The position numbers and the translations under genes are program-made. A DNA stretch of 64,000 nucleotides from assembly GCA_963767635.1 (NCBI GenBank), contig CAVYEM010000001.1, positions 310,001-374,000 on the forward strand, read 5' to 3'. Shown here piece by piece: positions 1-7,353 of the stretch. Positions within the stretch are counted from its first letter, which is position 1, and every line of letters begins with the position of its first letter. The notes beneath the pieces are model-generated. The model saw only the letters and a program-made list of their open reading frames with translations. It was not told the origin of the DNA and did no database searches. The stretch comes from CAVYEM01 sp963767635 (GTDB lineage: Bacteria > Vulcanimicrobiota > Vulcanimicrobiia > Vulcanimicrobiales > Vulcanimicrobiaceae).

Positions 1-247
1 ATTGCCACGTTGCCGGGTTGAGGGCGACGAGCATGTCGATGTCGCGGCTGCGGCACTGATACCCTTGCGGTGATACGCGCACGTCGAACCACGTCGGAAG
101 CCCTTCGATGTTCGATGGGAAGACGTTTTTGGGCGCGACGGGAATCCCTAAGCGGAAGATCGCGTTCGCCAATACGAGGTTTGCCGACTGGCTGCCGGAG
201 CCGTTGACGGTAGCCGCTCGGATCGTCAGATCGTTAACGAGGCGCAC
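1..247 (-). CDS. korA: 2-oxoacid:ferredoxin oxidoreductase alpha subunit, N-terminal part (cut by window edge)
   Basis: The visible 82 residues match the amino-terminal gamma-type domain that is fused to the alpha subunit in KorA-type enzymes. Seen: the glycine/serine-rich stretch NGSGSQSANLVLANAIF and then GIPVAPKNVFPSNIEGLPTW, which is nearly invariant in this family. These enzymes convert 2-oxoglutarate or related 2-oxoacids plus CoA to acyl-CoA and CO2 with ferredoxin as electron acceptor, using a thiamine-diphosphate beta subunit that should lie beyond the window. The start is GTG at 247, because an in-frame TAA precedes it immediately. It starts 6 bp after the stop of the carbonic-anhydrase-like gene, so the two are probably cotranscribed. 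Confidence 0.85.
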   Translation of the reverse strand, partial: MRLVNDLTIRAATVNGSGSQSANLVLANAIFRLGIPVAPKNVFPSNIEGLPTWFDVRVSPQGYQCRSRDIDMLVALNPATWQ

Positions 248-253
248 TTACGT

Positions 254-826
254 TCATCTTCGCTCGCGATGGTACTCGTCCTCGTCATGCTCTTGTGGCG
301 CGCCGTTATGTTCGACAGGGACGTGCTCGCGGTACAAGCGCGAAAGTTTGACGTACTCGCCGGCGCTTATCTCGATCCATTTGGCAGCCTCTCCCTCGAT
401 TGGCTTTTTCACTCTTGCGGGCGCGCCCGCCGCAAGCACTCCATCGGGAATCGTAATGCCCTCGCCCACGACGCTGCCGGCGGCGATGAGGGAGCCCTCG
501 CCTACGCTGGCTCCGCCCAGGATAACCGCGTTGCTGCCGATGAGAGCGTGGCGCTTGATGTGGCAGTCTTCCATGACGGCACAATGGCCAACCGTGACGT
601 CGTCGTCTACGCGCGTTTCGCCGTGCTCGCTGACGTGAACGACCGCGTTGTCTTGGATCGACGTGCGCGCGCCGATTCTGATCGGCCCGTTGTCGCCACG
701 CAGGACCGCACCGAACCAAATACTCGATTCCGCGCCGATTTCAACGTCACCGATGAGCACGGCGGTAGGCGCGACAAATGCGCTTGAATGGATCTTCGGC
801 GTGCGGCCCAGATACTCAATGATCAT
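254..826 (-). CDS. Gamma-carbonic-anhydrase-like hexapeptide-repeat protein (YrdA/PaaY family)
   Basis: 190 aa left-handed parallel beta-helix protein built of hexapeptide turns such as IGDVEIGAESSIW and VGEGSLIAAGSVV, with the family signature SIWFGAVLRGD near residue 40. Family members are trimeric zinc proteins, either carbonic anhydrases or thioesterase-like PaaY proteins. Two expected zinc ligands are present (the His in DNAVVH and the one in VTVGH), but the third, normally the His of an LHGC motif five residues after VGH, is Glu here (VMEDC). Catalytic carbonic anhydrase activity is therefore uncertain. A strong ribosome site (GGAGGA) precedes the ATG. The gene sits directly upstream of the 2-oxoacid oxidoreductase, where a CO2/bicarbonate role would be sensible, but this is inference. 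Confidence 0.85.
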   Translation of the reverse strand: MIIEYLGRTPKIHSSAFVAPTAVLIGDVEIGAESSIWFGAVLRGDNGPIRIGARTSIQDNAVVHVSEHGETRVDDDVTVGHCAVMEDCHIKRHALIGSNAVILGGASVGEGSLIAAGSVVGEGITIPDGVLAAGAPARVKKPIEGEAAKWIEISAGEYVKLSRLYREHVPVEHNGAPQEHDEDEYHRERR

Positions 827-852
827 CGCCTTCCTCCGACGAAGCGATTCGT

Positions 853-1098
853 ATGCACCGGCACAACACCCCCCTGCGCGGCGTGAAGGCCACGCCCCGG
901 CCCAAAGCCGGCGAATCCGACTACACCGCAGTCAACTACCGGTACGCCGGTCAGACCGGACACATTCACGAGGTCGTCACGATTCACGGACGAGATCTCG
1001 CCAAAGTCGGATTTGACGATCGAAAGATTGTCTATTATTTCTTGGACGACTTGGAGCTCGACACGTCGGCGAAGCGCGGCACATTTCACGATACTTAA
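853..1098 (+). CDS. Small hypothetical protein
   Basis: 81 aa, charged and soluble, no signal peptide or membrane segment. The C-terminal half (VVTIHGRDLAKVGFDDRKIVYY) has codon use and composition like neighbouring real genes, and it fills what would otherwise be a 370 bp gap between two minus-strand genes. I see no good ribosome site before the ATG, and it diverges from the carbonic-anhydrase-like gene with only 26 bp between starts. No family recognised. It could still be a chance reading frame. Confidence 0.5.
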   Translation: MHRHNTPLRGVKATPRPKAGESDYTAVNYRYAGQTGHIHEVVTIHGRDLAKVGFDDRKIVYYFLDDLELDTSAKRGTFHDT

Positions 1099-1111
1099 AT
1101 GGCGTATCCGC
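1096..1111 (+). repeat. 16-bp repeat TAAATGGCGTATCCGC, copy 1
   Basis: Identical to 27645-27660. In both places the TAA of the repeat is the stop codon of a plus-strand gene. It contains a short GGCG/CGCC-type inverted repeat. Function unknown. Confidence 0.6.
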
Positions 1112-1118
1112 GCTCCGC

Positions 1119-1170
1119 GCTCCACGCCCCCCGTCGGCGCAGCCGCCGGGGCCCCCGGCCTTCGGCCCCC
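1119..1170 (-). repeat. 52-bp GC-rich palindromic intergenic repeat, copy 1
   Basis: Reverse complement matches 51813-51864 at 49 of 52 positions. Contains nested self-complementary blocks (GGCC-GAA-GGCC and CCGGGGGCCCCGG). It lies between genes, as REP/BIME-type elements do. Not assignable to a known family from sequence alone. Confidence 0.8.
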
Positions 1171-1196
1171 ACGCGGGCTCTTGCGCGGAGAGATTA

Positions 1197-2636
1197 CTAA
1201 GACCGCGAGCGCAGAACGCGCACGTCGCCGTAGGCGCACACCGCTCGAAACGTGCCGCGTCGCTGAGCGGCGGAGATTTGGGGAAGCAGCGTCTCGAAGT
1301 GCGAGTTTTGCCAATCGTTTGCGAACACGAGATACCCGTGAAAGCCTTGCGGCCAGTCGGGAATTTCCGTTGATTTGGGGTATGCAATCGCTTCATGCGC
1401 GAACCACTCGTCGTGCGTTGCAACGGGCGCGCCACGCGGCACGCATCCGAAAGCGCGCACGGCGTTGGCCGTCTGCTGATAGGGCTCCCGCGCGAGATAG
1501 TGCGCCGGGTGCATGGGATTGAACGCGATCAAAAATACGGCGCACAGCGCGATGGCGCTTCTCCACCAGTACACTGCCGTACGCTCGGAGCGCTCGCGAG
1601 CGAGACGAAGCAAGGCCCACGCCGCAGCAAGCGCCATCCACGGTGCCCACAAGAGTACGTAATGCATCCCCATGCGCCATACGCTTTGATCGCTCGAGAG
1701 TAGAATGCCGGCGAACGCCGGGAACGCCAGCCATGTCCAGCGGGTGAGCAGCGGCAGCAGCGCTAACGGTACGAATGCTTCGAGCAAATACGTGAACCGC
1801 CCAAACGTCGCGATTGCGTGCGCGAGCCGTGCCGGATGAATGAAGACGGCCTCTGCGGTTTGCAGCGGTCCGTGAGCGAACGAATAGCGATAAAAGTGCG
1901 AAGGCGCCCAAGGTCCCAGGGGCGGCAGGATGATTGTCCAGTACACTATCAGCGCAGCGGCGGAAAGTGCCGCCAGAAAAAATCCCGCCGCAGCAAGCCG
2001 CGCCGGCTCGACAGGCTCGCCTTGCATTAAGCCGCGCTGCTGCGTTCGCCGGCGGACCATTCCGATGACGGCAAGTGCGAAACCGATAAAGATCAGATCG
2101 AGACACGCGTCTTCGCGAATCAGCACGAGGGCAATCGAAAAGACGGCGAACCACAGCCAACGCGCACGGTCCGCGGCCCATATCAACCAGAGCGCCAGCA
2201 CCGGATAAAATGCGAGCTCGTGAAATTCGGCAAAGGCGTTGGCCAGCAGCGGCGGATAAAGCAGACACAGCACGGCGCAGCGGGTCCCCCATCGTTCGCC
2301 GGCATAGCGCGCAGTCAGCGCGTACAACGGAAGAGCGCACAACGCTATGAGAACGACCTGCGCAATTTGAATGCTCAGCGGCGAGCGAGTTGCGGCGATG
2401 AGCGGCCACAGAACCGCCAGAATCGGCGACCAATGCGTGCGGAAGTGCGATCCGCCGGCTTCAATCGTATCGGTGAAACCGCGGGGAACATTCAAAATGA
2501 CTTGCGAGAACGTTCCCGTGTCGCTGCCGTACGTCCAAAAGATCCAGCGAACGCAAGCGAGCGCGCCCATTACCGCGACGAAGAGCACGACGGCGATCAC
2601 CGGCGCGCGCGGGAAGCGTAAGCCGCGCGCGTGCAT
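1197..2636 (-). CDS. DUF2079 multi-pass membrane protein
   Basis: 479 aa with about nine to ten hydrophobic helices. The conserved DUF2079 pattern is visible: a first helix followed by YGSDTGTFSQ, then SHFRTHWSPILAVLWP, a YPPLLANAFAEFHE loop and a later MHYVLLWAPW helix. The soluble C-terminal part (residues about 390-479) is periplasmic in relatives. The family is related to GT-C-fold glycosyltransferases, but substrate and reaction are unknown. It starts 11 bp after the stop of the thioredoxin-like gene, so they probably form an operon. Residues about 205-215 (GEPVEPARLA) are encoded by a copy of the interspersed TCGACAGGCTC motif, apparently tolerated inside a cytoplasmic loop. Confidence 0.85.
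   Translation of the reverse strand: MHARGLRFPRAPVIAVVLFVAVMGALACVRWIFWTYGSDTGTFSQVILNVPRGFTDTIEAGGSHFRTHWSPILAVLWPLIAATRSPLSIQIAQVVLIALCALPLYALTARYAGERWGTRCAVLCLLYPPLLANAFAEFHELAFYPVLALWLIWAADRARWLWFAVFSIALVLIREDACLDLIFIGFALAVIGMVRRRTQQRGLMQGEPVEPARLAAAGFFLAALSAAALIVYWTIILPPLGPWAPSHFYRYSFAHGPLQTAEAVFIHPARLAHAIATFGRFTYLLEAFVPLALLPLLTRWTWLAFPAFAGILLSSDQSVWRMGMHYVLLWAPWMALAAAWALLRLARERSERTAVYWWRSAIALCAVFLIAFNPMHPAHYLAREPYQQTANAVRAFGCVPRGAPVATHDEWFAHEAIAYPKSTEIPDWPQGFHGYLVFANDWQNSHFETLLPQISAAQRRGTFRAVCAYGDVRVLRSRS
2005..2021. repeat. TCGACAGGCTC-type interspersed motif inside a coding region
   Basis: GGCTCGACAGGCTCGCC shares the core CGACAGGCTC with copies at 36033-36055 and 57641-57667. Read in the gene direction it encodes GEPVEP. 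It appears to be an in-frame insertion in a loop of the DUF2079 protein. Confidence 0.5.
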
Positions 2637-2647
2637 TGGGCGCGCTG

Positions 2648-3223
2648 CTATTGCGCTGCGGGCAGTTCCTTGAACGATTGCTTCACGCGGTATTCACTGC
2701 TCGGATAACGCGAACGCAAAGCGGCCCACTGATTGAGCAGCTCGTCGCTTTCGGGATCTCTCCGGTATCTCGTCACGCCCAAATAGTATTGTGCTTCGGG
2801 CGCGGCATACGTGGTAGAGAAGCGGGTTAGCACGTCCGCATAGAGCGCTTCCGCTTTTTCAAATTGCCGTAATCGCAGATTCGCATACGCGAGCCCGCAC
2901 AATAGACGTGCCAAGAATTCCGGAGGCGGAAGAAATCCGTCCCAACGATACAGTTCGAAGCCGTCGGCGGAAAATACGCGCATATCCGGGGTCCAAATAT
3001 GATGAATCCGCTCTAGCAGATTCGCCGACTGCGGCTCAGCATTGTTGATCTGCACAGGAACGGCGTGCGTTGCGATCTGCTCTTGAACCGGGGGCTGAGG
3101 ATACGTCACGGTATCCAGCGCTTGGCAACCCCCTCAACCGGGATTGAAGATATCGACGAAGACGAACCTCGATTCGCTGCGCGCCCGTCGTAGAGCGGCA
3201 TCGAAATCATGCGTCCATTCCAT
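2648..3223 (-). CDS. Thioredoxin-fold protein with probable selenocysteine (UGGC redox motif)
   Basis: 191 aa if the in-frame TGA at 3136-3134 is read as selenocysteine. The ATG at 3223 has an AAGGA ribosome site 9 nt upstream. Residues 20-33 read FVFVDIFNPG-U-GGC, placing residue 30 exactly where the first Cys of a thioredoxin CXXC motif belongs. Downstream QALDTVTYPQPPVQEQI and VPVQIN continue a thioredoxin fold (DUF/Thioredoxin_7-like), and residues about 105-185 look like a tetratricopeptide pair. A bacterial SECIS hairpin follows the TGA directly. Without readthrough only the part from about 3109 would look like a gene, lacking half the active site. Likely a thiol/selenol oxidoreductase or peroxidase-like protein; partner unknown. 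Forms an operon with the DUF2079 gene. The alternative is a nonsense mutation, which would not explain the hairpin. Confidence 0.75.
3090..3136 (-). promoter_or_regulatory. Bacterial SECIS element directing UGA to selenocysteine
   Basis: Immediately after the UGA, GGGGGUUG pairs with CAGCCCCC (8 bp). Inside, GGAUAC pairs with GUAUCC (6 bp) enclosing the loop CGUGAC. The apical loop begins 24 nt after the UGA and has G as its second base. This fits the published bacterial SECIS rules (loop 16-37 nt from UGA, G in the first two loop bases). The stems are perfect and lie inside the coding sequence, as expected in bacteria. Confidence 0.75.
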
Positions 3224-3450
3224 GCGTGTGTTTCCTTTCTTATTGTTTCGTAGGCCATTCGCTGGTCGATGTAACGCCGCCGGCTCTGCCCGGTTCGATG
3301 GACTGCATTATAACATGGTTCGTGCTTGCATGACGGTGGTGAGAGGGAGCCGGTTCGTGAGGAGTTTTGAGTTCCGTGGGCCAAAGAGGGGCGGGGAGCG
3401 CTGCGTGGAAGCAGCCCGGCGGCGTAGCGCTTTCCGCGCTGCCGATTCAC

Positions 3451-3524
3451 GCCGACGTAGGCTCAGTTGGTAGAGCAGCTGATTCGTAATCAGCAGGTCA
3501 GCGGTTCGAGTCCGCTCGTCGGCT
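3451..3524 (+). tRNA. tRNA-Thr(CGT)
   Basis: Complete cloverleaf: acceptor GCCGACG pairs with CGTCGGC; D arm GGCTC...; anticodon stem GCTGA/TCAGC with loop TTCGTAA, anticodon CGT reading the ACG threonine codon; T arm GCGGTTCGAGTCCGC. Discriminator base T. CCA is not encoded. About 230 bp on its upstream side (3224-3450) holds no other recognisable gene. Confidence 0.95.
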
Positions 3525-3543
3525 AAACTTCCGTCGCGCCGGA

Positions 3544-3990
3544 TCATTTAGGAACCGAAAATGCACGCAGGCCGCCTGCCTGCGATGCAGCTGCCATCCG
3601 TTGGTCGTACGTCACGATGCCGTCCGCGCCCGCATCCAGCGCGAGCGCTAGATGAAGCGCGTCCGACGCCCGCAACGCAACACTTTGAATCGCGATCAGC
3701 AGCCTCTCGGCGCTGCGGTGTACCTCTTGCGTGAGATCAACGCGATGGTACACGCCGGAATCAATATGCGCCAAAATCTCCTTGTGCGCACGCATGAGGT
3801 ATCCGTATTAACATGGCCCTCGCGCCTGCGTCGACCAAATGACGAGACGAACTCGGTAATCGCTGAGATCGGAAATAAATATCCATTTACGGCCGCCCAG
3901 ACCTTCGTTCAGTGCGGCGCTTTCCGTTCAGGTATGTAGAGCTTCACGATAGCGCTTGTATCGAGATAAAGACGGGCAGAGGATCTAAAT
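3544..3990 (-). pseudogene. Decayed PIN-domain toxin (VapC-like)
   Basis: Three pieces of a VapC-type ribonuclease lie in different frames. The N-terminus LYLDTSAIVKLYIPE carries the first catalytic Asp. A middle piece includes ITEFVSSF. The C-terminus has ASDALHLALALDAGADGIVTYDQRM with the later acidic residues. At least two frame changes and a stop lie between them, and no start codon remains at the expected place. It directly follows the Phd-type antitoxin gene, the usual order. Intact, it would cleave RNA and be held inactive by the antitoxin; here it is almost certainly non-functional. Confidence 0.75.
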
Positions 3991-4194
3991 TCGATCCTCG
4001 CGATCCTCCATGAGCGTCTTGGACAACGGCGGATCGAGTACAGGCATCGACTTACGGAAAGCCGTGAGATCGGGGAACGGCCGCGCGTTCTCAACGGGTC
4101 TCACGAGGCGAGCAACCGGGCGGCCTCGATCAGTGATCAGTATCTCTCGTCCCTTTCGGACCTCTTCCAACAGAACAGACAGATTCTGGCGCAC
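3985..4194 (-). CDS. Phd/YefM-type antitoxin, probably frameshifted at its N-terminus
   Basis: 69 aa from an internal GTG: RQNLSVLLEEVRKGREILITDRGRPVARLVRP is the typical antitoxin dimer and DNA-binding domain, followed by the toxin-binding tail. An ATG at 4219 opens MKT in the expected place, but one base later the frame must change to give VGVREVRQNLS, the usual family N-terminus. One extra base near 4210 therefore separates the natural start from the rest. With the toxin gene already broken, this is probably a relic module, although the operator upstream is still perfect. Confidence 0.65.
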   Translation of the reverse strand: MRQNLSVLLEEVRKGREILITDRGRPVARLVRPVENARPFPDLTAFRKSMPVLDPPLSKTLMEDREDRI

Positions 4195-4225
4195 TTCGCG
4201 GACTCCAACTCGTCTTCATGTCGGA

Positions 4226-4247
4226 ATTGTGCTACAAGTAGCACAAT
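4226..4247. promoter_or_regulatory. Perfect palindromic operator of the toxin-antitoxin locus
   Basis: Arms ATTGTGCTAC and GTAGCACAAT are separated by AA, 22 bp in all. It lies 7 bp upstream of the antitoxin ATG at 4219. Phd/YefM proteins bind such palindromes to repress their own promoter, so this is the likely autoregulatory site. Confidence 0.7.
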
Positions 4248-4274
4248 ATCGTCAACTAGCGTTAGTCGAAGCCG

Positions 4275-4571
4275 CTAGCCGCCCGCCATCGCGCCGACCA
4301 GCAAAAACGGCTCGGCCCCGCGCGTTACAGCGTCGGGAAGCGGTGCATCGGGCGGTTCATGTGAAAGATCTCGCCCACATGCGAAAAACCGGACGAACGG
4401 CCGCCGCTGCAGCGTGACGTGATCGCGAATGGTTCCGCGCAGCATCGGATAGCCGGCTTCCAACGCATCCAAAACCGATCGCTGCGTAGCATCGCCTTCA
4501 ACGTCGAGCGTAACCTCTGACGAAACGCGCGCCAGCGTGCGCAAATGTATCGGAAGCACGACGCGGATCAC
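4275..4571 (-). CDS. MoaD/ThiS-family ubiquitin-like sulfur carrier
   Basis: 98 aa from a GTG at 4571 that overlaps the TGA of the upstream BNR gene (GTGA), indicating translational coupling. Beta-grasp features: IRVVLPIHLRTLARV at the start, TLDVEGDATQRSVLDALEAGYP in the middle and the C-terminal Gly-Gly (GAMAGG) that is adenylated and thiocarboxylated in MoaD, ThiS and related carriers. No molybdopterin genes are nearby. It belongs to a MoaD subgroup that occurs beside BNR-repeat proteins; its target pathway is unknown. A longer reading frame upstream overlaps the BNR gene and is not needed. Confidence 0.8.
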   Translation of the reverse strand: MIRVVLPIHLRTLARVSSEVTLDVEGDATQRSVLDALEAGYPMLRGTIRDHVTLQRRPFVRFFACGRDLSHEPPDAPLPDAVTRGAEPFLLVGAMAGG

Positions 4572-5683
4572 GGCAACGTTTGCGCTTCGATGGAAAGCAC
4601 CGGCGGGAGATCCCGGACGGCAGCGCTCCATGTATCACCCGCGTCGGCCGATGCGTAGACCTGACCGCCCGTCGTGCCGAAATAAATGCCGCACGGATCC
4701 AATGCATCGACTGCCATCGCGTCGCGTAATACATTCACGTAACAATCCCGTTGCGGCAGACCGTTCGAGAGCGCTTCCCACTCGTACCCGCCAGTCCGGC
4801 TGCGGTACACGCGCAGCTTTGCGTCGGGCGGATAGTGTTCGGAATCGCTCTTTATCGGCACGACGTAGACAGTGTCCGGTTCGTGCGCGTGCACGTCGAT
4901 TGGAAACCCGAAGTCGGTGGGAAGATTTCCGCTCACCTCTCGCCAGGACTCCCCGGCATCGTCGCTGCGCATCACGTCCCAATGCTTCTGCATGAAGAGC
5001 ACGCCGGGGCGCGCGGGGTGCATCGCAATGCGATGAACGCAGTGTCCGACCTCGGCATCCGGATCGGGAATGCCTTCGGACTTGAGCCCGCGGTTAATCG
5101 GCCGCCACGTCGTGCCGCCGTCGTCGCTTCGGAATGCGCCTGCTGCCGAGATGGCGACGAACATTCGCGCGCGATCGCTCGGATCGAGCAGAATCGTATG
5201 CAGGCACATGCCGCCCGCCCCGGGCTGCCACGATGAACCCGAACCGTGGCCGCGCAGTCCCGGAAGTTCCGCCCAGGTCTGACCGCCGTCGGTCGAGCGA
5301 AACAGCGCCGCATCTTCAACTCCGGCGTAGACGGTGTCGGGATCGTCCAGCGAGGGTTCCAAATGCCAGACCCGCGCAAACTCCCACGGATGGGGCGTGC
5401 CGTCGTACCACTGATGCGTTCCGGGGATGCCCTCGTACGTGAAACGGTTGCCCACCGGCTGCCATGTTTGGCCGCCGTCGTCGGAACGCTGAATCACTTG
5501 GCCGAACCAGCCGCTGGTCTGCGATGCGTACAATCGATCGGGGTCCGCCGGCGATCCCTTGACGTGGTAAATCTCCCAGCCGCCAAAATGCGGTCCGCTG
5601 ATATCCCAAGCGTCGCGTTTTCCATCCGACGTCATCACGAACGCGCCCTTGCGCGTTCCAACCAATACGCGAACCTTGCTCAT
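4568..5683 (-). CDS. BNR/Asp-box beta-propeller protein (sialidase-like fold)
   Basis: 371 aa. Asp-box repeats S-x-D-x-G-x-T-W are clear: RSDDGGQTW, RSTDGGQTW, RSDDGGTTW, RSDDAGESW and ASADAGDTW, spaced as propeller blades. It begins MSKVRVLVGTRKGAF, typical of a cytosolic WD40/YVTN/BNR-like family annotated as exo-alpha-sialidase, but no sialidase catalytic set is evident. The start at 5683 is chosen because AAGGAG lies 5-6 nt upstream. Translationally coupled to the MoaD-like gene; the pair recurs in many bacteria, suggesting a joint but unknown role. Confidence 0.85.
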   Translation of the reverse strand: MSKVRVLVGTRKGAFVMTSDGKRDAWDISGPHFGGWEIYHVKGSPADPDRLYASQTSGWFGQVIQRSDDGGQTWQPVGNRFTYEGIPGTHQWYDGTPHPWEFARVWHLEPSLDDPDTVYAGVEDAALFRSTDGGQTWAELPGLRGHGSGSSWQPGAGGMCLHTILLDPSDRARMFVAISAAGAFRSDDGGTTWRPINRGLKSEGIPDPDAEVGHCVHRIAMHPARPGVLFMQKHWDVMRSDDAGESWREVSGNLPTDFGFPIDVHAHEPDTVYVVPIKSDSEHYPPDAKLRVYRSRTGGYEWEALSNGLPQRDCYVNVLRDAMAVDALDPCGIYFGTTGGQVYASADAGDTWSAAVRDLPPVLSIEAQTLP

Positions 5684-5748
5684 AGACGCTCCTTCCCATG
5701 CCAAGAACCTGCGCCCTTTGCGACGAAGCGGCCTGTGATGGCGGCCGC

Positions 5749-7353
5749 GTGAAGAAGTTCTCGCACGTTGTGGGTTTGACCGTGCTGCTGGCGCTGATCG
5801 CCGGCTGCAGCGCGCCGCCCCACGGCGCCCCCGCGTTCAGTTTCACCGAGGGCGAGGATATCGATAGCCTCAATCCGATCTTCACGACGGAGATTTTGGT
5901 CACCGATCTCTCTGCCCTCACCCAAGGGTATTTGATAACTTTCGACGAGCGGGATCGACTGACTCCATCGCTTTGCCTGCAGGTTCCTACCAAGCAAAAC
6001 CACCTCATCTCCCCGGACGGCCGCACGGTGGTATACAAATTGCGGCGCGGCGTACGCTGGCAAGACGGTTCTCCCTTCACCTCGGCGGACGTGTCATTCA
6101 CCGCGAAAACGATCCTCGATCCGCGGGTGAACGTCTCCTCGACTCTGGGATTCGATCAGATCGCCGGCATCAGCACGCCCGACGATTACACGGCGGTGGT
6201 GCATTTGAAACGTCCGTATGCCGCGTTTACCGCGGTCTTTTTGACTCCCGGGATTGGTTCGGGCATCTTGCCCAAACATTTGCTTGCCGGCAAAGATGTC
6301 AACCACGCCGCTTACAACTCGCTTCCCGTCGGCTTGGGACCCTTCAAATATACGCGCTGGGCGCGCGGCAGTTCAGTGCAGATGAGCGCGTTCGACGGAT
6401 GGTGGGGCGGCCGCCCAAAACTGCGTTCCATCACATACAAGATCATCTCGGATGCCAATACCGCCATCAATCAGCTTCGCACGCACGAGCTCTCCGCGTT
6501 CGGACGGGTCCCAAACGAGCAGTATCCGGCCGCGCGCAACGTCGCGGGTACCAGAACGATCGACTTTGCGACAACGGCGTACGAACACATCGACTTCAAC
6601 ATGGAGCGCCCCATTTTGCGCGATCGGCGCGTTCGCGAGGCGCTCGCGCGCGCGATCGACATCAAGACGATCGTGCGCAAAGTCGACCATGGAGCCGGCG
6701 TCTTGGCCTGCACGCCGATTCCGATCTCGAGTTGGGCTTACTATGCCGCAACGCCGTGTTACCCATTCGATCCTGCGAAAGCGCGCCGCTTGCTCGACCG
6801 AGCCGAATGGCGGGTAGGAACGGACGGCATTCGGCGCAAGGACGGCAAGCCGCTGAATCTGACTCTGGTCTCGACCGTCGGTAATCTCTCGCGCGACGAA
6901 ACTGCGGTGATCGTTCAACAAGAGTTCCGGCAGATCGGCGCGCAGTTGCAATACATCCGCTATCAAGCCAACGAGCTGTTTGCCAACGGTGACGGAATTC
7001 TGAGCAGCGGAAAGTACGATCTCTCGATGTACGCATGGTTCTGGCGCCCCGATCCGGACATCAGCAACCTGTACGCTTGCGGCGAGCGGCCGCCGCATGG
7101 ACAAAACTATTCACGGTACTGCAATCCCCGGGTCGACACGCTGCTGCAAGATGCTCTCACGCATTACGACCGCGCAACCAGGCGGGCAGACTATGTCCGC
7201 ATTCAGACGATGATGGCGCACGACATCCCCAGCATCGTCTTGTATCAACGCGTCGACCATCTGACCGCTGACGCCCGGTTCGTTGATTTGGCTCCGGGCC
7301 CATTCGTGCTGTTTACGCGACCGGCTGGAATATGGGGTACTAGTAAACGGTGA
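5749..7353 (+). CDS. Peptide/nickel-type ABC transporter substrate-binding lipoprotein (SBP_bac_5)
   Basis: 534 aa. GTG start followed by KKFSHVVGLTVLLALIAGC, a lipoprotein signal with lipobox IAGC. The mature protein has the class-C fold signatures: EDIDSLNPIFTTE at the N-terminus, VVYKLRRGVRWQDGSPFTSADVSFT and VREALARAIDIKTIV. It binds oligopeptides or similar ligands in the periplasm and would hand them to Dpp/Opp permeases. No permease lies beside it; the nearest permeases are the minus-strand pair at 13.4-15.2 kb with their own binding protein. Its stop overlaps the next gene's start (GTGA), so it is coupled to the dehydrogenase genes. Confidence 0.9.
   Translation: MKKFSHVVGLTVLLALIAGCSAPPHGAPAFSFTEGEDIDSLNPIFTTEILVTDLSALTQGYLITFDERDRLTPSLCLQVPTKQNHLISPDGRTVVYKLRRGVRWQDGSPFTSADVSFTAKTILDPRVNVSSTLGFDQIAGISTPDDYTAVVHLKRPYAAFTAVFLTPGIGSGILPKHLLAGKDVNHAAYNSLPVGLGPFKYTRWARGSSVQMSAFDGWWGGRPKLRSITYKIISDANTAINQLRTHELSAFGRVPNEQYPAARNVAGTRTIDFATTAYEHIDFNMERPILRDRRVREALARAIDIKTIVRKVDHGAGVLACTPIPISSWAYYAATPCYPFDPAKARRLLDRAEWRVGTDGIRRKDGKPLNLTLVSTVGNLSRDETAVIVQQEFRQIGAQLQYIRYQANELFANGDGILSSGKYDLSMYAWFWRPDPDISNLYACGERPPHGQNYSRYCNPRVDTLLQDALTHYDRATRRADYVRIQTMMAHDIPSIVLYQRVDHLTADARFVDLAPGPFVLFTRPAGIWGTSKR

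Noticed and set aside
3308..3547. Minus-strand frame beginning MIRRDGSLADERTRTADLL across the tRNA
   Set aside because: It is the well-known false protein produced by translating the antisense of a tRNA gene.
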